A stretch of 64,000 nucleotides of DNA. It comes from Morchella semilibera (Eukaryota; Ascomycota; Pezizomycetes; Pezizales; Morchellaceae). A model generated the notes under the pieces. The model was not told the origin of the DNA, did not search any database, and saw only the letters and a program-made list of their open reading frames with translations. The position numbers were made by a program, and so were the translations under genes. Positions 1-15,623 of this stretch are shown here, in pieces. Each line of letters opens with the position of its first letter. The first letter of the stretch is position 1. The DNA lies in NCBI GenBank assembly GCA_009192285.1, contig CM018604.1, forward strand, positions 1,984,001 through 2,048,000. Reading direction: 5' to 3'.

Positions 1-3000
1 CATGCATATATGACCAGCTGATTATTGTTTTTTCCGCGAATTATATCCTTTTTTTCGAACCCTTAACTACATGTACTCTAGATCTATAACCAATGATTTG
101 ATTTTGGCCTATAGCTATAAACCGATTCCCATATGTACCGAAGTATCAATTAATCAATCAATTTCCATATGTACCGATACAATAACCATCGGCTAGCCAC
201 ATGTACCCTATTAAAGCTTCGATCGCCGCGATAAGATACATGTATTTCTAACATGGAGCTAAAGTACATGTAGGATCCAAATGAAACCTGCATACCGATT
301 ACGTATACATGGGTGTAAAAGTGCCAGAAACGATACTTGAAAGCATGTAAAATTTAGGGTGTTGACCGATGGAATGCATAGCATGTGTACCCAGGTACCG
401 TAAATACATGTACATGTAACATAATATATGCTTGGCCTATTGAGTTTGCTTAGGTCTTGGCTCGATCGGGCCTAAAAACGATTCTTGATCGAGTAATCTT
501 AGAGATACGCCGTACGGCAGTACTGTATGCAGTAAATGATGTACAGAAAAACGTACTACTACATACATGTATGGTAACTGCTGCCTGTTTAGAACCAGAT
601 GATCATTTCCGCCCAGAAACCATCTCTGCCCGACACGACATCTATTAAAACTGGCATTACAAACTTCATAACCTTGTATCCCACATTATCCTCCCTCATA
701 GTTTCAAGTACTTTCGGATGCGGGGTTTAAGTTTCCCTGTACGCTTATCCCAAGCGAGAGATCATACTCTAGGTTCATGCAGTGTCCCCTAGTGGTACCA
801 CAACTTCTGTATCGCTTGCTGCGTATTTGTGAGCTTCGTGGAGTACAAACGCAACATCCGGGTACAGTATTGTGGGCTTGGGTTAGGTGGGTGGGATTGT
901 AACATCCCATCCCCGCAGAATTACGCAAGGTATGATCTTCCACTATATTCACCTATGATTGAGTTTAGGGCGACTCCCTCTTAGGAAGCATACAGTGGTG
1001 CTATGGTTTGATGTGGTTCATCCCCAGGGCTCCGGAAAAAGACCATTCATGCAGGTTTGAGGCTAGTATACAATTAATCGGGCTATTGTTTCTGTTAGTT
1101 TCCGACGACATCATCAGAATCAGGCCCTGCTTTCCACTTCATTTCGAATTCAGAGACTCCTATGTCCTTGATTTTCACTCCTGCCAAGTGGAGTAGGGCT
1201 CACCACAGTTTTTTTTCTTCGGCCTTTGATTCTCTAGGCGTTTGTTTCGTCCCCAAAGAAGCCTAGAAATACCGGCATGATACAGAAGGGATCGGATCCA
1301 CCGATGTGGTGGTACTCCGAAAGATAGTCGCATTTTGACCTTTGCCGTCTTTTATATTTGTGTCCCACACACCACAAAATCTAGTAGACGACGTTACGCC
1401 TGTGCTTTTCACCGAGAGTGCTAGGTACCCCAGATGATATAGTTCCGGTTCACTAATCGTTGGTGGACAGATCTAAAGCTAACTACCAATGACGAGAATA
1501 AAATTTTGCATGGGGTGGCGAGATTCGTACACCCACGCGTACAGTCAAAGTCCCATCGCGGTATAGTAGGAAAGATAACCTTATTTCGGGATTTCCCTTC
1601 GTACGAATCACACGAATCCTGGAAGCATATCCCAAAGAGGCTTTCTTTTTAAGGTACCATGTACGAAGGCATCTATCTATCTACCCCGCAGACCTTGAGT
1701 GCTCTGTTCTAGTTGCCCTGCTGATGACGCATTTGAACCGCATACCGCGCCTGCAATACGATAAGAGGATAAGACACAGTAATTGACAGCTTTGGGTCCT
1801 TGAAAATTAGTGCACACACCAATGCGGTGAAGGAGGGATTTCAACCTATCGGTAGATCTAACGATCGATGCAAGAGAAGGGCCTGCGGAAGGTTCCACCC
1901 TTTTCCTTCTAGCTCGGTCGATCTACTACATGTGGTAGATCGTGGCTTTTGGCGCCATAGTCGCGGAAAACCGGAACACAACCCAGGCGAACAGCCCCAA
2001 CCCCAAATTGGTGAACACAGCACCTAGGGTCACCTGGTTTTGGGCCTTTTAATCAGTGGTTTGCGATGAAAGCATTGTCTTGAGCTTCGGGCAGAAGAAG
2101 AGCGAGTGCTTTCTCATGACCCGGCAAATCTCTGCACTTCGGGATTGGCAGATGCTCGTACCTGCATAAAAAGAATTATGAGACACTCCTTAGAATAGGA
2201 GCTCATCAGATGAAAGCGATAAACCAATTCCTGGAGAGATATGGTATTGCCGGGTCATCTTGCAGTCGTGAGACATCTAAATTGCCAGTAAATAAGATCC
2301 GGCCATAGACAAATGCAGACTTCGGATGGACAAACCTTCAGCAGATCGCATACGAGAAAAATTTCCTATCCATTCATTTTTGCCCGAATATGCAGGAATA
2401 AGACTTCCTACCGGGCTCGTCAGTCCGCATAATGGCGTCCCGGTCTCGCGGGGTTCGAGCCGGCCCGTCTTGGTATTGTAGACAAGGTTGGGTTGGGTTC
2501 ACCTTATCGATTGTTGAATTGAATATTTGGCAGGGATTTTTTTCCCATTTGGACATAACCGCGAATTGTAACAAAAAGTGACAGTGTCTACAGCCCCTCG
2601 TAGGATTGCTATCACTCCGTTGATGTGAGGAAAGGGCGGAAAAGGATAGGGTTAGGGCACCAACCATCGGCAAGGGTGACCTTGTTCTTCCCCAACTCCT
2701 ACCTATTCCTACTACATGCCTCTGCATTTTCTCTGCATTCGGAAACTACTTACATGCACCTAATAATATTAAGGGTTCCTTGTCGATAGAGGCGGTTACC
2801 AGAGCTTTGACCCACGAGTCGTGGCAAGAAGACTGAATTGTCAAACATAGGGCGTCTGCAAGTATCTTTCCTGTATGTGCTCGCTAACCGACAAAAGAAG
2901 CCCTATGTGAATTGTCACAAAGCAAGACAAGACACTTTGGTTCCAACAATATGCGTACCATGTGCAGCCCGCTATCATCAGTGCAGTACGCAGGTGGGGC

Positions 3001-5614
3001 GGACGGATGAGGATGAGGATGAGAAGGAGCGCCCTGATCGTGAAGGAAGGGACTACATACCTAAATGCCTGGAGGCTCTGTATGGAACAGACCACATCCA
3101 TCTGCCCCCCCTCGACAATTGGCCGCCCTTCTGGTTTCGATAATACTCTAGGATAGATCGCCAATGCTTCCGGGGGACACTTTTTAACCGTGACAACCCA
3201 AACGGTGGCCAATCGCGATTTGGCTGAAGAAACCCCCCCCTTCAAGACCCCGCAATATTCTTGTCGGGGGTCGAAATAAGACGACGTCGCCCAATTTATA
3301 TTCATGTGACTAGCGTCATATCCTACTCTACACCGCATTTCTTACCTCCCGGCACCTTCTTTTCACGGCTCCTAAGCATGAGAGTGGAAGACGCATTGCA
3401 TAATATGCAAAGGGCGAAGAGAAAGGGAAGGAGAGGGGGGGGGTGACTCTTCAACAGGAATACCTATCAATTTCTTTGCTGCTACCAGTCCGTATTTTTA
3501 CGTACTGACAGAGTGTCGATGCCAAAGGAAGGCTGTTCCGAGACATTTTCGCATATGCTCCGCAAAAAAGGCACTTAGGAGTAGGTACATAAAGTACTAC
3601 TACTTCTTACATACTGTCAGTACCTCTGCTCTGGTGCAACGCCCCGTATCTGTACCACGGTTACAGCCAGACTCCGCCAAGATTGATTCGAACTTCATGC
3701 CTGAACAACCTTTGCTGTTAAGCTTCCCGTACTCCAACATCGGCATTTTACAATCACGCCTTGCAGATATTTATTCAACGGGATTGTCTGCTCATGAAAT
3801 CGATCGCACGCATTTGCGTTCCCAACCGCGGCAGGTTGCGTCGTAACTTTACCTTCGGCAAAACCGGTCCCGTTAGCTGGCTGTTTGGTTTTTTTGGACC
3901 AGGTCGTGATAAAGTGATGGGGAATATTGAGAAGATCTTCAAACTCCCCCCCTTTCCCTCTAGATGTGAGTATATGTATATTCTCATTGTTTATTGTCTA
4001 CTATTGTACATTTCTATCTGCTTGTTCTTATTTAATTATCATATGTTTTACGGCTGGCTTTGAGTACGTCCTCAATTGAAGTACCCCGCTCCAACTATCC
4101 TACCCTTTCTGCATCGAATACCCGGAATCATGCAATACATCTCAAATTTGCTTGCGTATCAGTTGTTTCCCCCAATGCCTCTCCCCTTTCCGTTTTCAGC
4201 TCCTTCCATGCTTATGGGTTATATTTTTATATTTTAATATCCCTGTTCTCATTGATTCGCGGGGCCGTAACTATTCCGATCTTGTTTTTGAGCTCATGCA
4301 TGATCCTTTGTTTTCCATGGAAGGCCTTTGGGAAAAAAGAAAAACGTACGTGGTTTATCATTCGCTTCGCAAGCCGCATCGGAGAGGATCACATATAGGG
4401 CAGCTCGGCTGATTGGATTTTTGCTGTCCCCGCTGTACGATGATCTACCTGGAAGCTTCACCCCATTCCTATCCAGGGCCTTGGGCACTTCTCCCCCAGG
4501 TTTTGCGGGGAGACATGTCCCAAGGCTTCTTTCTGGGCGTTCCGTTCGTTACTAGCAACGCATCTTTAAGCTTCTAAGCTTCTTCAGACCGGGTGTGTGC
4601 CGTTGGCCCAATTGGACAAGGGCATCACTTTCTGGACAAGGCTGTCACTGAATTCTATACCAACTCACGTGGAGATAGCTAGCTAGGCGGGTATTGAGAA
4701 ATCAAAGTTTCATACTCCGTTGGACCAGGTGTAACCGACGTTTTATCTATACTACATAAGTGGAACATAGTATTCTACTTGCGATGAAAGAATTGGTACC
4801 CTGGCCTGAGAAAGGAAAGGGAATTAGGCATGGGGGAAATGGCGTATATGTACTGCGCGGGGGGGGGGGGGTTGCTTGCGATGCCTGTGGTGTTGGAGGA
4901 GCGATCCGTCTGACACGCATGGCAGAATTCCCAACCCCAGTCAATCAATACACAGGCGAGCGACTCGGGGCGGTAACAATCCACTGGCGGACGTTCGTGA
5001 AGAAGAGAGGCGGGCAACGGTGGGGTGTGAGCCCAACACATCCCAGGTGTGATCGGTTAGCATTGCCTATCTTATCGTTAGCCTACCCCCCGACACCCCA
5101 GGATCTGCCAGAAGTTGAAATGCACTGCACAACAGTGCCAACGTCTGTTCTATGGATACTATCTGTTGCATGGACCTTCCGCTTTGTTGCGGCATCATTT
5201 GTAAAGCGTGTGCTGCTGGCTGGCCAGATTGAGCATTGGATCAGTGACGATTAACAGTACTGTAGACTCCGCATCTCATTGAATTAATTCTCTCTCTCGC
5301 TTCTGCCCTTGTCAGGCCTCACGTTCATCACATCAATACAATACTGTCCCACTCCCCTCTTACCTTCTTATTCCTCCCTTCCTCCCCCCCCCCCCCCCTT
5401 GAGCCCTTGCCCCTCGCTCATCTTTCCTACGAAACACGATCTACTACTATACCAAGCTCAAGCCCAACAAGCTCACATATCCATTCACACAACCCACACC
5501 AATTCCTTATTGTAAAAAACAAAAAGCGTCAAAACAAGAGCCAAAACAACAATTGAGGTTTCGGTATTAGTAAAGAATTAACAGCAATTGTTTTTATCAC
5601 TGCCGGGTTCAGCA
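1..5614. other. Gene-poor left region with TACATGTA palindromes
   Basis: I see no convincing gene here. The open frames are short, overlap on both strands, lack recognisable motifs and cannot be joined by plausible introns. The first 550 bases carry six exact copies of the palindrome TACATGTA, including two overlapping copies near 405-420. Homopolymer tracts occur near 4859-4870 (G) and 5387-5398 (C). The last 300 bases before the amine oxidase start are pyrimidine-rich and then CA-rich, as is common in fungal promoters and 5' leaders. Confidence 0.5.
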
Positions 5615-8037
5615 ATGCGCCCCGATCAGAGAATGTCCATTACACAGTCGAAGGTCTCAGAAAAGCTTAACTCCATATCAACCCAGCCTCATCCTTTGGA
5701 CCAATTGACTATTGAAGAGATCGGAAAAGCTCGTAATATCATTCTTGGGCTACACCCTGCTCCTTCGATTGGATTTAGAACAATTACACTAGAGGAACCC
5801 TCAAAGAAGGCTTTGACCAAGTTCCTATCAATCGAACACAAGGGCGAGTTGACTGCTAAAACAAAGAGGCCTCCAAGATGTGCCAGGATCCTTTTCGAAG
5901 CTGTTTCAAAAGACGGGTCAGTGGAATTGTGCGAGTCGGTAGTTGATATCGTAACTGGCAAGGAGAAGAGCTATGAGGTGTTGGACAAGAAATGTCACGC
6001 TCCTCTTAATGCGTATGTTATTTCTTTCTACCAATACATAGAACCTGACTAAATTATAGCTAAATTACAACAGTGAAGAAGTTGCGATGTTCCCAGAAGT
6101 TACAATGGCGTCACCGCTTTTTCAAAAAGCTCTTGCAGAGTTCTCGCTGCCACCGGGCACTGTCATTGTGATCGATCCCTGGATGTATGGCGGATGGGAA
6201 AATCCAAATGAAGCTAGTCCTCGATACATGCAGGGATTGATCTACGCCCGTGACCCGAAGACAAGCAACCCGGACTCTAACCACTATGCCTTCCCGTTGC
6301 CTATCATTCCAGTAATGGATGTTGTAAAGCGGGAAATCGTCAGGATCGACCAACTGCCTACCGGCGGTACAGAAGATGGCTTGGAAGTCGGAACAGGTTC
6401 TAAGGAGCCCTTAGCCCATTGCAGAGCATGTGAATACGTCCCAGAGCTTATTCCTGGCGGCTTGAGGCAGGACCTCAAACCTTTGAATGTCGTGCAGCCT
6501 TACGGACCGTCGTTCACTGTCACCGGAAACTCACTAGTTGAGTGGCAGAAATGGAGATTCAGGGTCGGATTTAATCCTAGGGAAGGGGCAACAATCCACG
6601 ATGTTTGGTACGATGGGAGAAGCATCCTGTATCGTTTAAGTTTCAGCGAGATGTCAGTACCGTATGGAGACCCTCGAGCACCTTTTCACAGGAAACAGGC
6701 TTTCGATTTTGGTGATGGAGGGGCTGGTAGATCGGCAAACAATCTTCAACTTGGCTGCGATTGCTTGGGTCTCATCAAGGTATTCGGGATCCAATTGTAA
6801 GACTTGATATGGTGCTAATCATCTAAATAGTACTTTGATGGCATCATGAACGACGTTACCGGGAAAGCGGTGGTCTCGAAAAATGTTATCTGTATGCACG
6901 AACAAGACGACGGCATCCTATGGAAACACACCAACTACCGTACTGGCCGTGCAGTCGTTACCCGCAATCGCCGGTTGATCATCCAGTTCATCATAACCCT
7001 TGCCAACTACGAATACATCTTTGCCTATCAATTTGATCAGGCTGGTGGTATTTCTCTTGAGACCAGAGCTACAGGTATTGTGAGCACAGTGCCAATCGAC
7101 TTTGGAAAGGCCAGTCCATGGGGAAATATTGTCAGCCCGGGTGTTCTAGCACAGAACCATCAACACCTTTTTTGCGTTCGCATCGATCCGGCAATTGACG
7201 GTTACGAGAATACAGTAGTTCAGGAAGAGTCACATCCTTTGCCCTTTAGCCCAGAAACAAACCCCTATGGTAATGGATACGAGGTGAAGAGGACTGTTAT
7301 GAAAACCTCTGGCTTCGCGGATGCAGCCCCACAGCACGGAAGGCTTTTCAAAATCGTGAACGAAAAGAAACTCAACCCCATTAGTGGAAGACCTGTGGGA
7401 TACAAATTGGTTCCCTCGCCAACACAGCTCACATTGGCGCATCCTGATAGTATTATGGCCAAGCGTATGGCATATGCTAGTCACCACTTATGGTTTACCA
7501 AGCATCGTGATGGCGAGTTCTGGGCGGCCGGGCCGTTTACCAACCAGAGTTCAGTTGAGGTTTGTAGCCACAGGATCACATCTTAGAAATTTTACTAACC
7601 GGTCTCCAGCGTGGTGGTGTCAAGGATATGGCTGACCGCAAGGAGAATATCGAGAATGACGATGTCGTTATTTGGCACTCTTTTGGGTTGACTCACAACC
7701 CCAGAGTTGAAGGTTTGTTACTCAAATCACCATTTTATTTTAAGTACTTTGCTAATTTGGTATAGACTTTCCGGTTATGCCTGTCGAAACCCATCAAATT
7801 CACCTTAAGCCAGCCGATTTCTTTACCAAAAACCCGGCGATTGATGTTCCGTCGGCCAAGAACCAAACATCTATCCTCTACAAAAAGAGCGTCCTTTTCA
7901 CTGGCCTCATCACTGAAGTTCCGCAGAACCATGATAACGACCGCAGAAAGCCAATATTGATTGTTGACGATAACTCTGCCGACTCGATTTCGGTTCAAAA
8001 GCCCCAACAGCAGGGGATAAAGGCGTGTTGCATGTAA
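5615..8037 (+). CDS. Copper amine oxidase (primary-amine oxidase), 5 exons
   Basis: Copper/topaquinone amine oxidase, which oxidatively deaminates primary amines to aldehydes with release of ammonia and hydrogen peroxide. Exons: 5615-6012, 6074-6779, 6831-7559, 7610-7712, 7766-8037 (735 aa, usual for the family). All four introns are 50-61 bp GT-AG. The motif N-Y-E-Y places the topaquinone precursor at Tyr428. An NHQH motif supplies copper ligands His478 and His480, and the third His lies in THNPRVEDFPVMP in exons 4-5. Asp344 in AFDFGDGG sits about 84 residues before the Tyr, as expected for the catalytic base. The start is the first ATG in the frame; a second Met follows six codons later. 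The C-terminus ends in CCM rather than a canonical SKL-type peroxisomal signal, so location is uncertain. Confidence 0.95.
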
Positions 8038-9779
8038 TCAATTTGGGGGGTTTAATAACGGAGTTTGTCTATTTCTAATTTTTCTATAATTTCTGATCTT
8101 TTTATAGCAAGAGAGCTTTTTTTGGCTATCCATTTTTTATATATTCCTTGTTTCTTTTCTTCATGGGGTTTGATTTTTTCTAAAGCGCATTTTCATGGGT
8201 GGGGTATCTTTCAAATACTTTTAAAGGTTGGGGCAATGTTTTTCATGATTTTTTTTTTTCCTTCATCCTTTTTTGCTTTTATGGTTTACATGATTGGTAC
8301 GAACGATGACACGACAATTTCACGATTGGCATTAGAGCAGGGGAATTTGGGAAGCGACCTCTATTTTTTTTTTCTTTTTTTTTTTTTTACTTCTTCTGAG
8401 ATCTGGTTTGTGGGGAATTCAAAAGGCGCCTCCCCGCACCAGAATCTTGCTATTCCCTAGGTTAGCTGCTTCGCCCAGCTTAGGGTTGTACAAAGCAAAA
8501 TTTACAGTATAGTGTATGTATGATATGTTCATATCTCCTAATCCATATATTCGCATATAAATCATCATTCTGAATGTGCGTTGGTGGGGTAGGTGCATAA
8601 TGTAGTGGGGTAGAAGGTGGGGCAGTTTTGTCACTGGCCAGTGGACAGCTTCCACCACGTGGAATCGGGCAGAATATGGAACTAACGCCAAGATTTCAAA
8701 TCCGGGGAATCGATCATCCAGCAGCACGGGGCTCCCTTGATAAGCCCGCGTACATAGCCTGCCTGCCCCGTAGACCTGGTTGGCCAGAGTCAAGTCACAG
8801 ACTATCACTCGGCATACTGGGTGTCCGAAAGAAAAAGCTCGGCGCGGGCCGAACCGGCGAAAGACCACACACAACGGATACACTTGCCTCCCCAGACTGG
8901 AGGACCAGATTCTCTCCACACAATTCCAATCAAAACCCGCAAGTGAGTTTAAAACAACGACATCGTGGCCTCGGAGGCACATATGGGGAGAAAGAATAAT
9001 GTACATGTAGTGAAACTAAGGTGATCGGTTTTGGTCTGACCGCATGTTGGTTGGTTCTAATGAGATGCATGTAGTGTGACTGGCCTGACACTGTCACAGA
9101 ATATATCTGGCTAGGTATACCTGTCCTATTCAAGGAAGGGCTCAGTCTTCCCTTTTCCACTTCTCAGAAAAGCTCACGTATGTAGGGTGTGCCGTGCTCT
9201 CCAGGCTCTGCTTGAGGTTGAGTTAGTCTTTCCGACCTGTCATCGGAACAAAAGCTGCAGCCTGTCACAGCTACCCCGGTAGTGGTGGGTGGTTTAAGCA
9301 TTTCGACCAACCAGGGGCTGCAATGCAGCTGGTAGGCAGATAAGGTGTCATATCGCTGGCAATCACCGATCTTATCTCCACAATCTCTGAGATGGTATGC
9401 AGGGTAAAAAGGAAGGTGTGGAGATGTTTTTAGCCATTGAGGGTAGGCTGAAGCTGCATAGCTATCAGATCCAGCAAAAGAGAGGAAGAAAAAGAAAAAA
9501 AAAGACGGGACGAAAAAGACAACTACAGACTACTGATAGCTAGCTCTCTCTCTCCCTCTCCCCCCACCTCGTAACACCCCCCCATACACCAGATCAAAAT
9601 GCGGGTGAATTAGAGATCGATAGCTAACGGTTTGTTCTCTATTTTTAACAAAAATTCAAAACGCCATAAAACTTAGTACTAAGGCCCTCCACTACACACC
9701 GATACGGGAGAAGAAAAGGAAAAACGGAACCAGCCACCCCTTATGAGAGAAATAAACACAAAACAGAAGCAATTATCCC
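8038..9779. other. Intergenic between convergent genes
   Basis: This stretch separates the amine oxidase from the convergent sulfhydrylase gene. It begins with a T-rich 3' flank (about 8040-8400). One TACATGTA lies near 9002, and CT-rich runs occur near 9541-9590. I recognise no coding or RNA gene. Confidence 0.5.
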
Positions 9780-11520
<1,741 letters not shown>

Positions 11521-13216
11521 TGTTATTGTAAAATGGTACTAATTGGTCTTAAAAGTCGGAGCGAAAAGAAAGGGCGATGAGATGCGGTGGAGGCGTATCG
11601 ATGAAGCAAGATGAGAGAACAAAGGAAACAAACACAAACTTATATGGCGAGCTAAGAACCCACTAGTGCGGGGTAGTAAAATCTGGCTCTAAGAATTTGT
11701 ATTAAAACTTTTTTTTCTCGCGGGCACGCCATCGGGGGTTGGGGTTGGGGTTGGGTTGGGTTGGAAATGACTATTATGAAATAATAACTCTTCTACTTCT
11801 ACCCCGGGAATAGTTACTATGGTGTGATATCGCCCCCTTCACCGGCCGGGGAGATGGCGTTATCGCTGAAGGCAATTGTAACTTCACTTTCTGTCTCACT
11901 TCTCACCTGGAGGGAAGATTTCTTTCTCTTCCCTCCACCCATCCTTCCCCCTCTCGTAGATCAGATGAGCTGGCCGGCCGGCAGGGGAAGGTCCAGATTG
12001 CGGTGGACCCCTTATGCTTTTCTTATTCCTGAACTCAATTCCCGGGCTTTGGGCCGCTCGACAAGCTCAGTTGCTTGCTTGCTGGTTGTGTGTGTGGTAC
12101 TACAAAATACATGTACGCGGCAAAGAAAAAAATTGTCTTACCTGCATCAATATTATTATATATGTACCGCCAATATTATTTATATATACCGCCAAATGTT
12201 ATTATTTATGGGGTTAGGGAGGGGGGGGGGGGCCCAAGGAGGCACGTCCCCACGGTAGATCCTAAAGATTTTTGGCTCCGTGAGAGAGAGAGAACCAAGC
12301 ATGGGTGATCACTCGCTTAGGCGGTGTGGATGTCACCACTCTAACGCTAGGTATCTTACCCGGTGGGGAGTACGAGTGTGCACGGGCATTGTTGGATATC
12401 AAACAGTTCAGAAGCAATGTTCCTCCAACACCGATGTTTCAAAGGACGGACCATCCCGTACGTTTGGTGTAATATAATACCTAGAGTACATAGAGCTAGA
12501 GTACCGTATTAATTGAGAAAAATTCGTTGTGCCAGGGGTATAAGCCAACCAGAGGCCGTGGATACATGTATGCAGGTTTTGGTGTAGAGTTTCCCTATTG
12601 CAGTACCAACGGATTTTCATTTCTGAGCCCTCACGGATTGCATGTATGTATGTATGTAGTATGTAACTAAATCCAATGCTACCATACATGTACCTACCCA
12701 AAGGAGGGGCCAGTGTATTCATACTTTACTCAACCACCAGAGGGCTTACATGCTGCCCTGTGACCGGGAACTAGGAGAAGGGAGAAAAAGAGTCTGTATT
12801 GTCAATTTTTCTCTGTGACCCTCATATTTTACTGGCACCCATTTTTACTACCCTAAAGCGACTTCTCTATACATCCAGACATCTCTACATGTAGTTACTA
12901 GAGGGGAATACATGTATACTCGAGACTCCCACCCAGTATTTGGGGTGTATTTAGGCGTTGTCGGGTCACTTTTTTAATAGGCGTTTCGCTTTTTTTGTTT
13001 TTATTTTTTTTTATTTTTTAAAATTACTACATGTATCTAGAGTTTAGGGGGGGGAAAAAACCAATGCATACATGATTTTATGTAGCTACTAACATAGCTA
13101 GCCCACGAGCGGGGGAAAAAAAGAGAAAAAGAAAAAACACCCAGAAATAAAAAAAAGAAAAAAAAAAGAAAAGAGAAAAGAAATACATGTGCCCACTCCT
13201 CTCCTCTAGGGGGAGG
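11521..13216. other. Intergenic with G-rich and TACATGTA repeats
   Basis: This is the promoter side of the sulfhydrylase and the 3' side of the Ssr4 gene. It contains a telomere-like G-rich run of GGGGTT/GGGTT units at about 11738-11764, a poly-G run near 12222, six TACATGTA palindromes between 12.1 and 13.04 kb, and a purine-rich A/G tract just before 13190. No gene was recognised. Confidence 0.5.
11738..11764 (+). repeat. Short telomere-like GGGGTT/GGGTT run
   Basis: Three GGGGTT-like units are followed by two GGGTT units. The motif resembles G-rich telomeric DNA, but it is short, interstitial and not the TTAGGG unit common in filamentous fungi, so a simple-sequence origin is most likely. 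Confidence 0.5.
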
Positions 13217-15623
13217 CTAAAGATCAGTATCATCCCCGCCGCCGCCGCCGCCCAACATCTCCATGTTCGTCATCCCGCCACTAATGCCGTCCTTATCGTC
13301 CGCGGCATCGAACGTGAAGCCATCGTCCGGGTTTCCGTCCAAGCTCACGCTCGCCTCCTTCTTGTTGCTGATGCTGTTGCTGTCGCCCGCGGGCGTGCCC
13401 GGCTTCGAGTCGACATTCATAAAGTCGTCCATCATGGTATCCACGCCCAGGGCCTCTCCGCCATCTCCCTGGAACACTGTTTCCCCGCCCACCACGTCAA
13501 CAGAAACACCCACATCCTCCAAGTCCAGCCCGGCAAACTCGTCGCCGTCCGCGCCGGAACCGGGCACGTCAGCGTCCTTGTTCTGCTGCTGTTGCTGCTG
13601 CTGCTGTTCCTCGTCGTCCCCGCTGCCGTCCATGATGGTGTCGAGGCCAGAGCTGCCTTCGGCCACCACGCCCCCCATCTTGGTGATCTCCTCGACGGGG
13701 AGCTCCCACCTGACGAGCATCTGTTTCTCGATGACCGACTTTCCGACCGCGGCCTCGACCTCTGCCACGATCGCCTCGACCTCGCTGTTATCCCTGGCCG
13801 CGTCCGCGCTCTGGATCTGCGCTAGCACCGGGTCGACGCCGGTGCCGCCGTCCTCATCTGGCGTCGGTGCCACCACCCCCGTGCTAACGGCCATTCCATT
13901 ACCGCGCAGCTTCACCTCCGCGTCCTTTGCCACGCCGCTCTTTGCAATCTTTGCTAAGCGCGCGGCGTGTAGTACCTCCATGCGCGCAATCTCGGCCTCG
14001 ATCTCGGCGATCTTGTCCTCGACGCGGGGACGGAATAGGGCCAGGACCTCCTTCTGGTCGCGGGGTTCTTTAGCGGCCGGGGCGGCGCCGGGGGCGGTAG
14101 TGGTGGCGATCGGATGAACGGGCGGGTCGAGGAGGCCCAGCGTGACGGATTCGAGTTCGCCGCGGAGGCCAAGGCCTAGGTCGACGGGCTTGATGCGGGA
14201 GATGCTGTAGGCGCTGCCGAGCACCTCTTCCATCCACTCGTGGTGCTGCGTGTACCGTGTGATTGCGATCTCGCGCGGGGAGAGGTGGTCGAGCATGTCG
14301 CCGCGCGAGGTGTCTTCCTCCTCGTCAATGGTCATTCCGGGGTCTACGGTGACGGCGGGGTGCGTAGGTGGTGTAGGCTTGAGACGCTTTGCGGATGGAG
14401 GGGCGGGTTTGGGGGGTGCGGGGCGAGTTGGGGTTGGTGTGTAGTAGGCGTTTGGCTGCTGGGGGGGAGGCGCGCCGGGCATGGGGATTGGAGTACCACG
14501 AGGGGCCATGGGGCGCGCAGTTTGCGGGGTTTGCGGGGGGAGAGGCTGCTGTGGGGGTGGCTGCTGGTTTGGGAGCGTGATCATGGGCCAGGTGGAGGGG
14601 TCGGAGAGGTAGAACTCCTTGCGGGGGAGTTGACCGGCGGCGAAGAGCTGGGCGATGTATGAGCGGGCGGAGAAGGACTGGCGCGCGTTCTGGGTGTTGG
14701 GGATGGTATTTATGGGGACCTGGTTCTGACGCTCCGCGTTGAGGTAGTGTAGCAGCCAGAAATTGTGGGTTTCGGGAGGGGTGGTCGGGGAGGAGGGTTT
14801 GAGGCGGTAGCAGCGGCGGGAGAAGAGCGCGTGGGTCTGAACGGTGGGGAGGTTGGGGTTCGGGTTGAAGCCGGCCTTGTGGTAGTATATTTCGACTTGC
14901 TAGGTAGGGTGTCAGTAAGGTAATGATCAAAAAGTATGGATATGTAGGTATGTAGGTATATAAAGATGTAGTGATATGTCATGGTGAGGGTGGGGGGAAG
15001 AAATGAGTCGGGGACAGGTCGTATTCTGGAATTGGACCAGAATTGCCATGTCCGGCACCGCCAATGGCACTTTCCTGCGCGCAATTGAGCCAGACAGTCC
15101 CCTCCCCCAGTAGTCTTGAACGCGCGAAAAGCACGCGAAAGTCCACCCCACCGACCATCGGGGAAGCAGTCCAGTCCGTAATGCAAACGTAGATACTCCT
15201 ATCGTCTGCCCAATATCCCACAATCCCTCCCTCTCTCCCCCACTCCCTCAAACATCATGACAAAGGGGGACACTGCCGGGGGGGGGGGATCAAATGAAAA
15301 AAAAAATGAAAAAGGAAGGGAAAACAAACATAGCCCTTGACCTCCACCGTATGTACGTTCTCCGGATCCGCCCAAACATACCCGTCCGACGCACAGCTAG
15401 TGCCCATCTGCGGCGGATGCCACGACAGCATGAGGGTGCCTGCTGGCGGGGGCTCAATCATTGTCCAGGTGAAGGGGTACTGCTGCACGACGGTGGGCGC
15501 CTTGAGGAGCAGGTCGATGAGGTGCTCGGGCTGGATGTTTTGGTAGTTTGGGTACTTCATGACGCAGACCGCGTGCAGGTGGTGCAGCAGCTGCGGCGAG
15601 ACGGAGAGGGAGGGGTCGCCCAT
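13217..15623 (-). CDS. ssr4: SWI/SNF and RSC chromatin-remodelling subunit Ssr4, 2 exons
   Basis: Fungal Ssr4-type subunit of the SWI/SNF and RSC ATP-dependent nucleosome remodellers in the nucleus. Exon 1 is 15623-15330 and exon 2 is 14899-13217 (658 aa, phase-0 junction). The N-terminal 200 residues carry the family signature: YPNYQNIQPEHLIDLLLKAP, W-x(n)-SWHPPQ, SDGYVWADPE and, across the junction, VEVKGY-QVEIYYHKAGF. A proline/glutamine-rich linker follows, then an acidic helical region with short heptad-like stretches, a glutamine run encoded by CAG/CAA near 13582-13607, and an acidic/Gly-rich tail. The 430-bp intron is far longer than others in this window. A 284-aa open frame on the other strand (13263-14117) is a shadow. 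The call rests on remembered similarity to the DUF1750/Ssr4 family. Confidence 0.85.
14900..15329 (-). other. Long intron of ssr4
   Basis: The intron is 430 bp, with GT at 15329-15328 and AG at 14901-14900. It contains TATG-type simple repeats near 14930-14975 and a poly-G run near 15281-15289. No open frame inside it looks coding. Confidence 0.6.

Noticed and set aside
2841-3338. 165-codon minus-strand frame in the left region
   Set aside because: No motif, no codon bias, and overlapping plus-strand frames of similar quality.
4294-4555. Short overlapping frames with peptide-like sequence on both strands
   Set aside because: Neither has a recognisable motif or splice partners, and the DNA does not look like rRNA.
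11738-11764. Interstitial telomere
   Set aside because: Only five or six GGGGTT/GGGTT units and not the TTAGGG repeat expected for most filamentous ascomycetes; simple repeat is sufficient.
13263-14117. 284-codon plus-strand frame
   Set aside because: It is antisense to ssr4 exon 2, whose family motifs are clear; the frame is a by-product of GC-rich codon bias.
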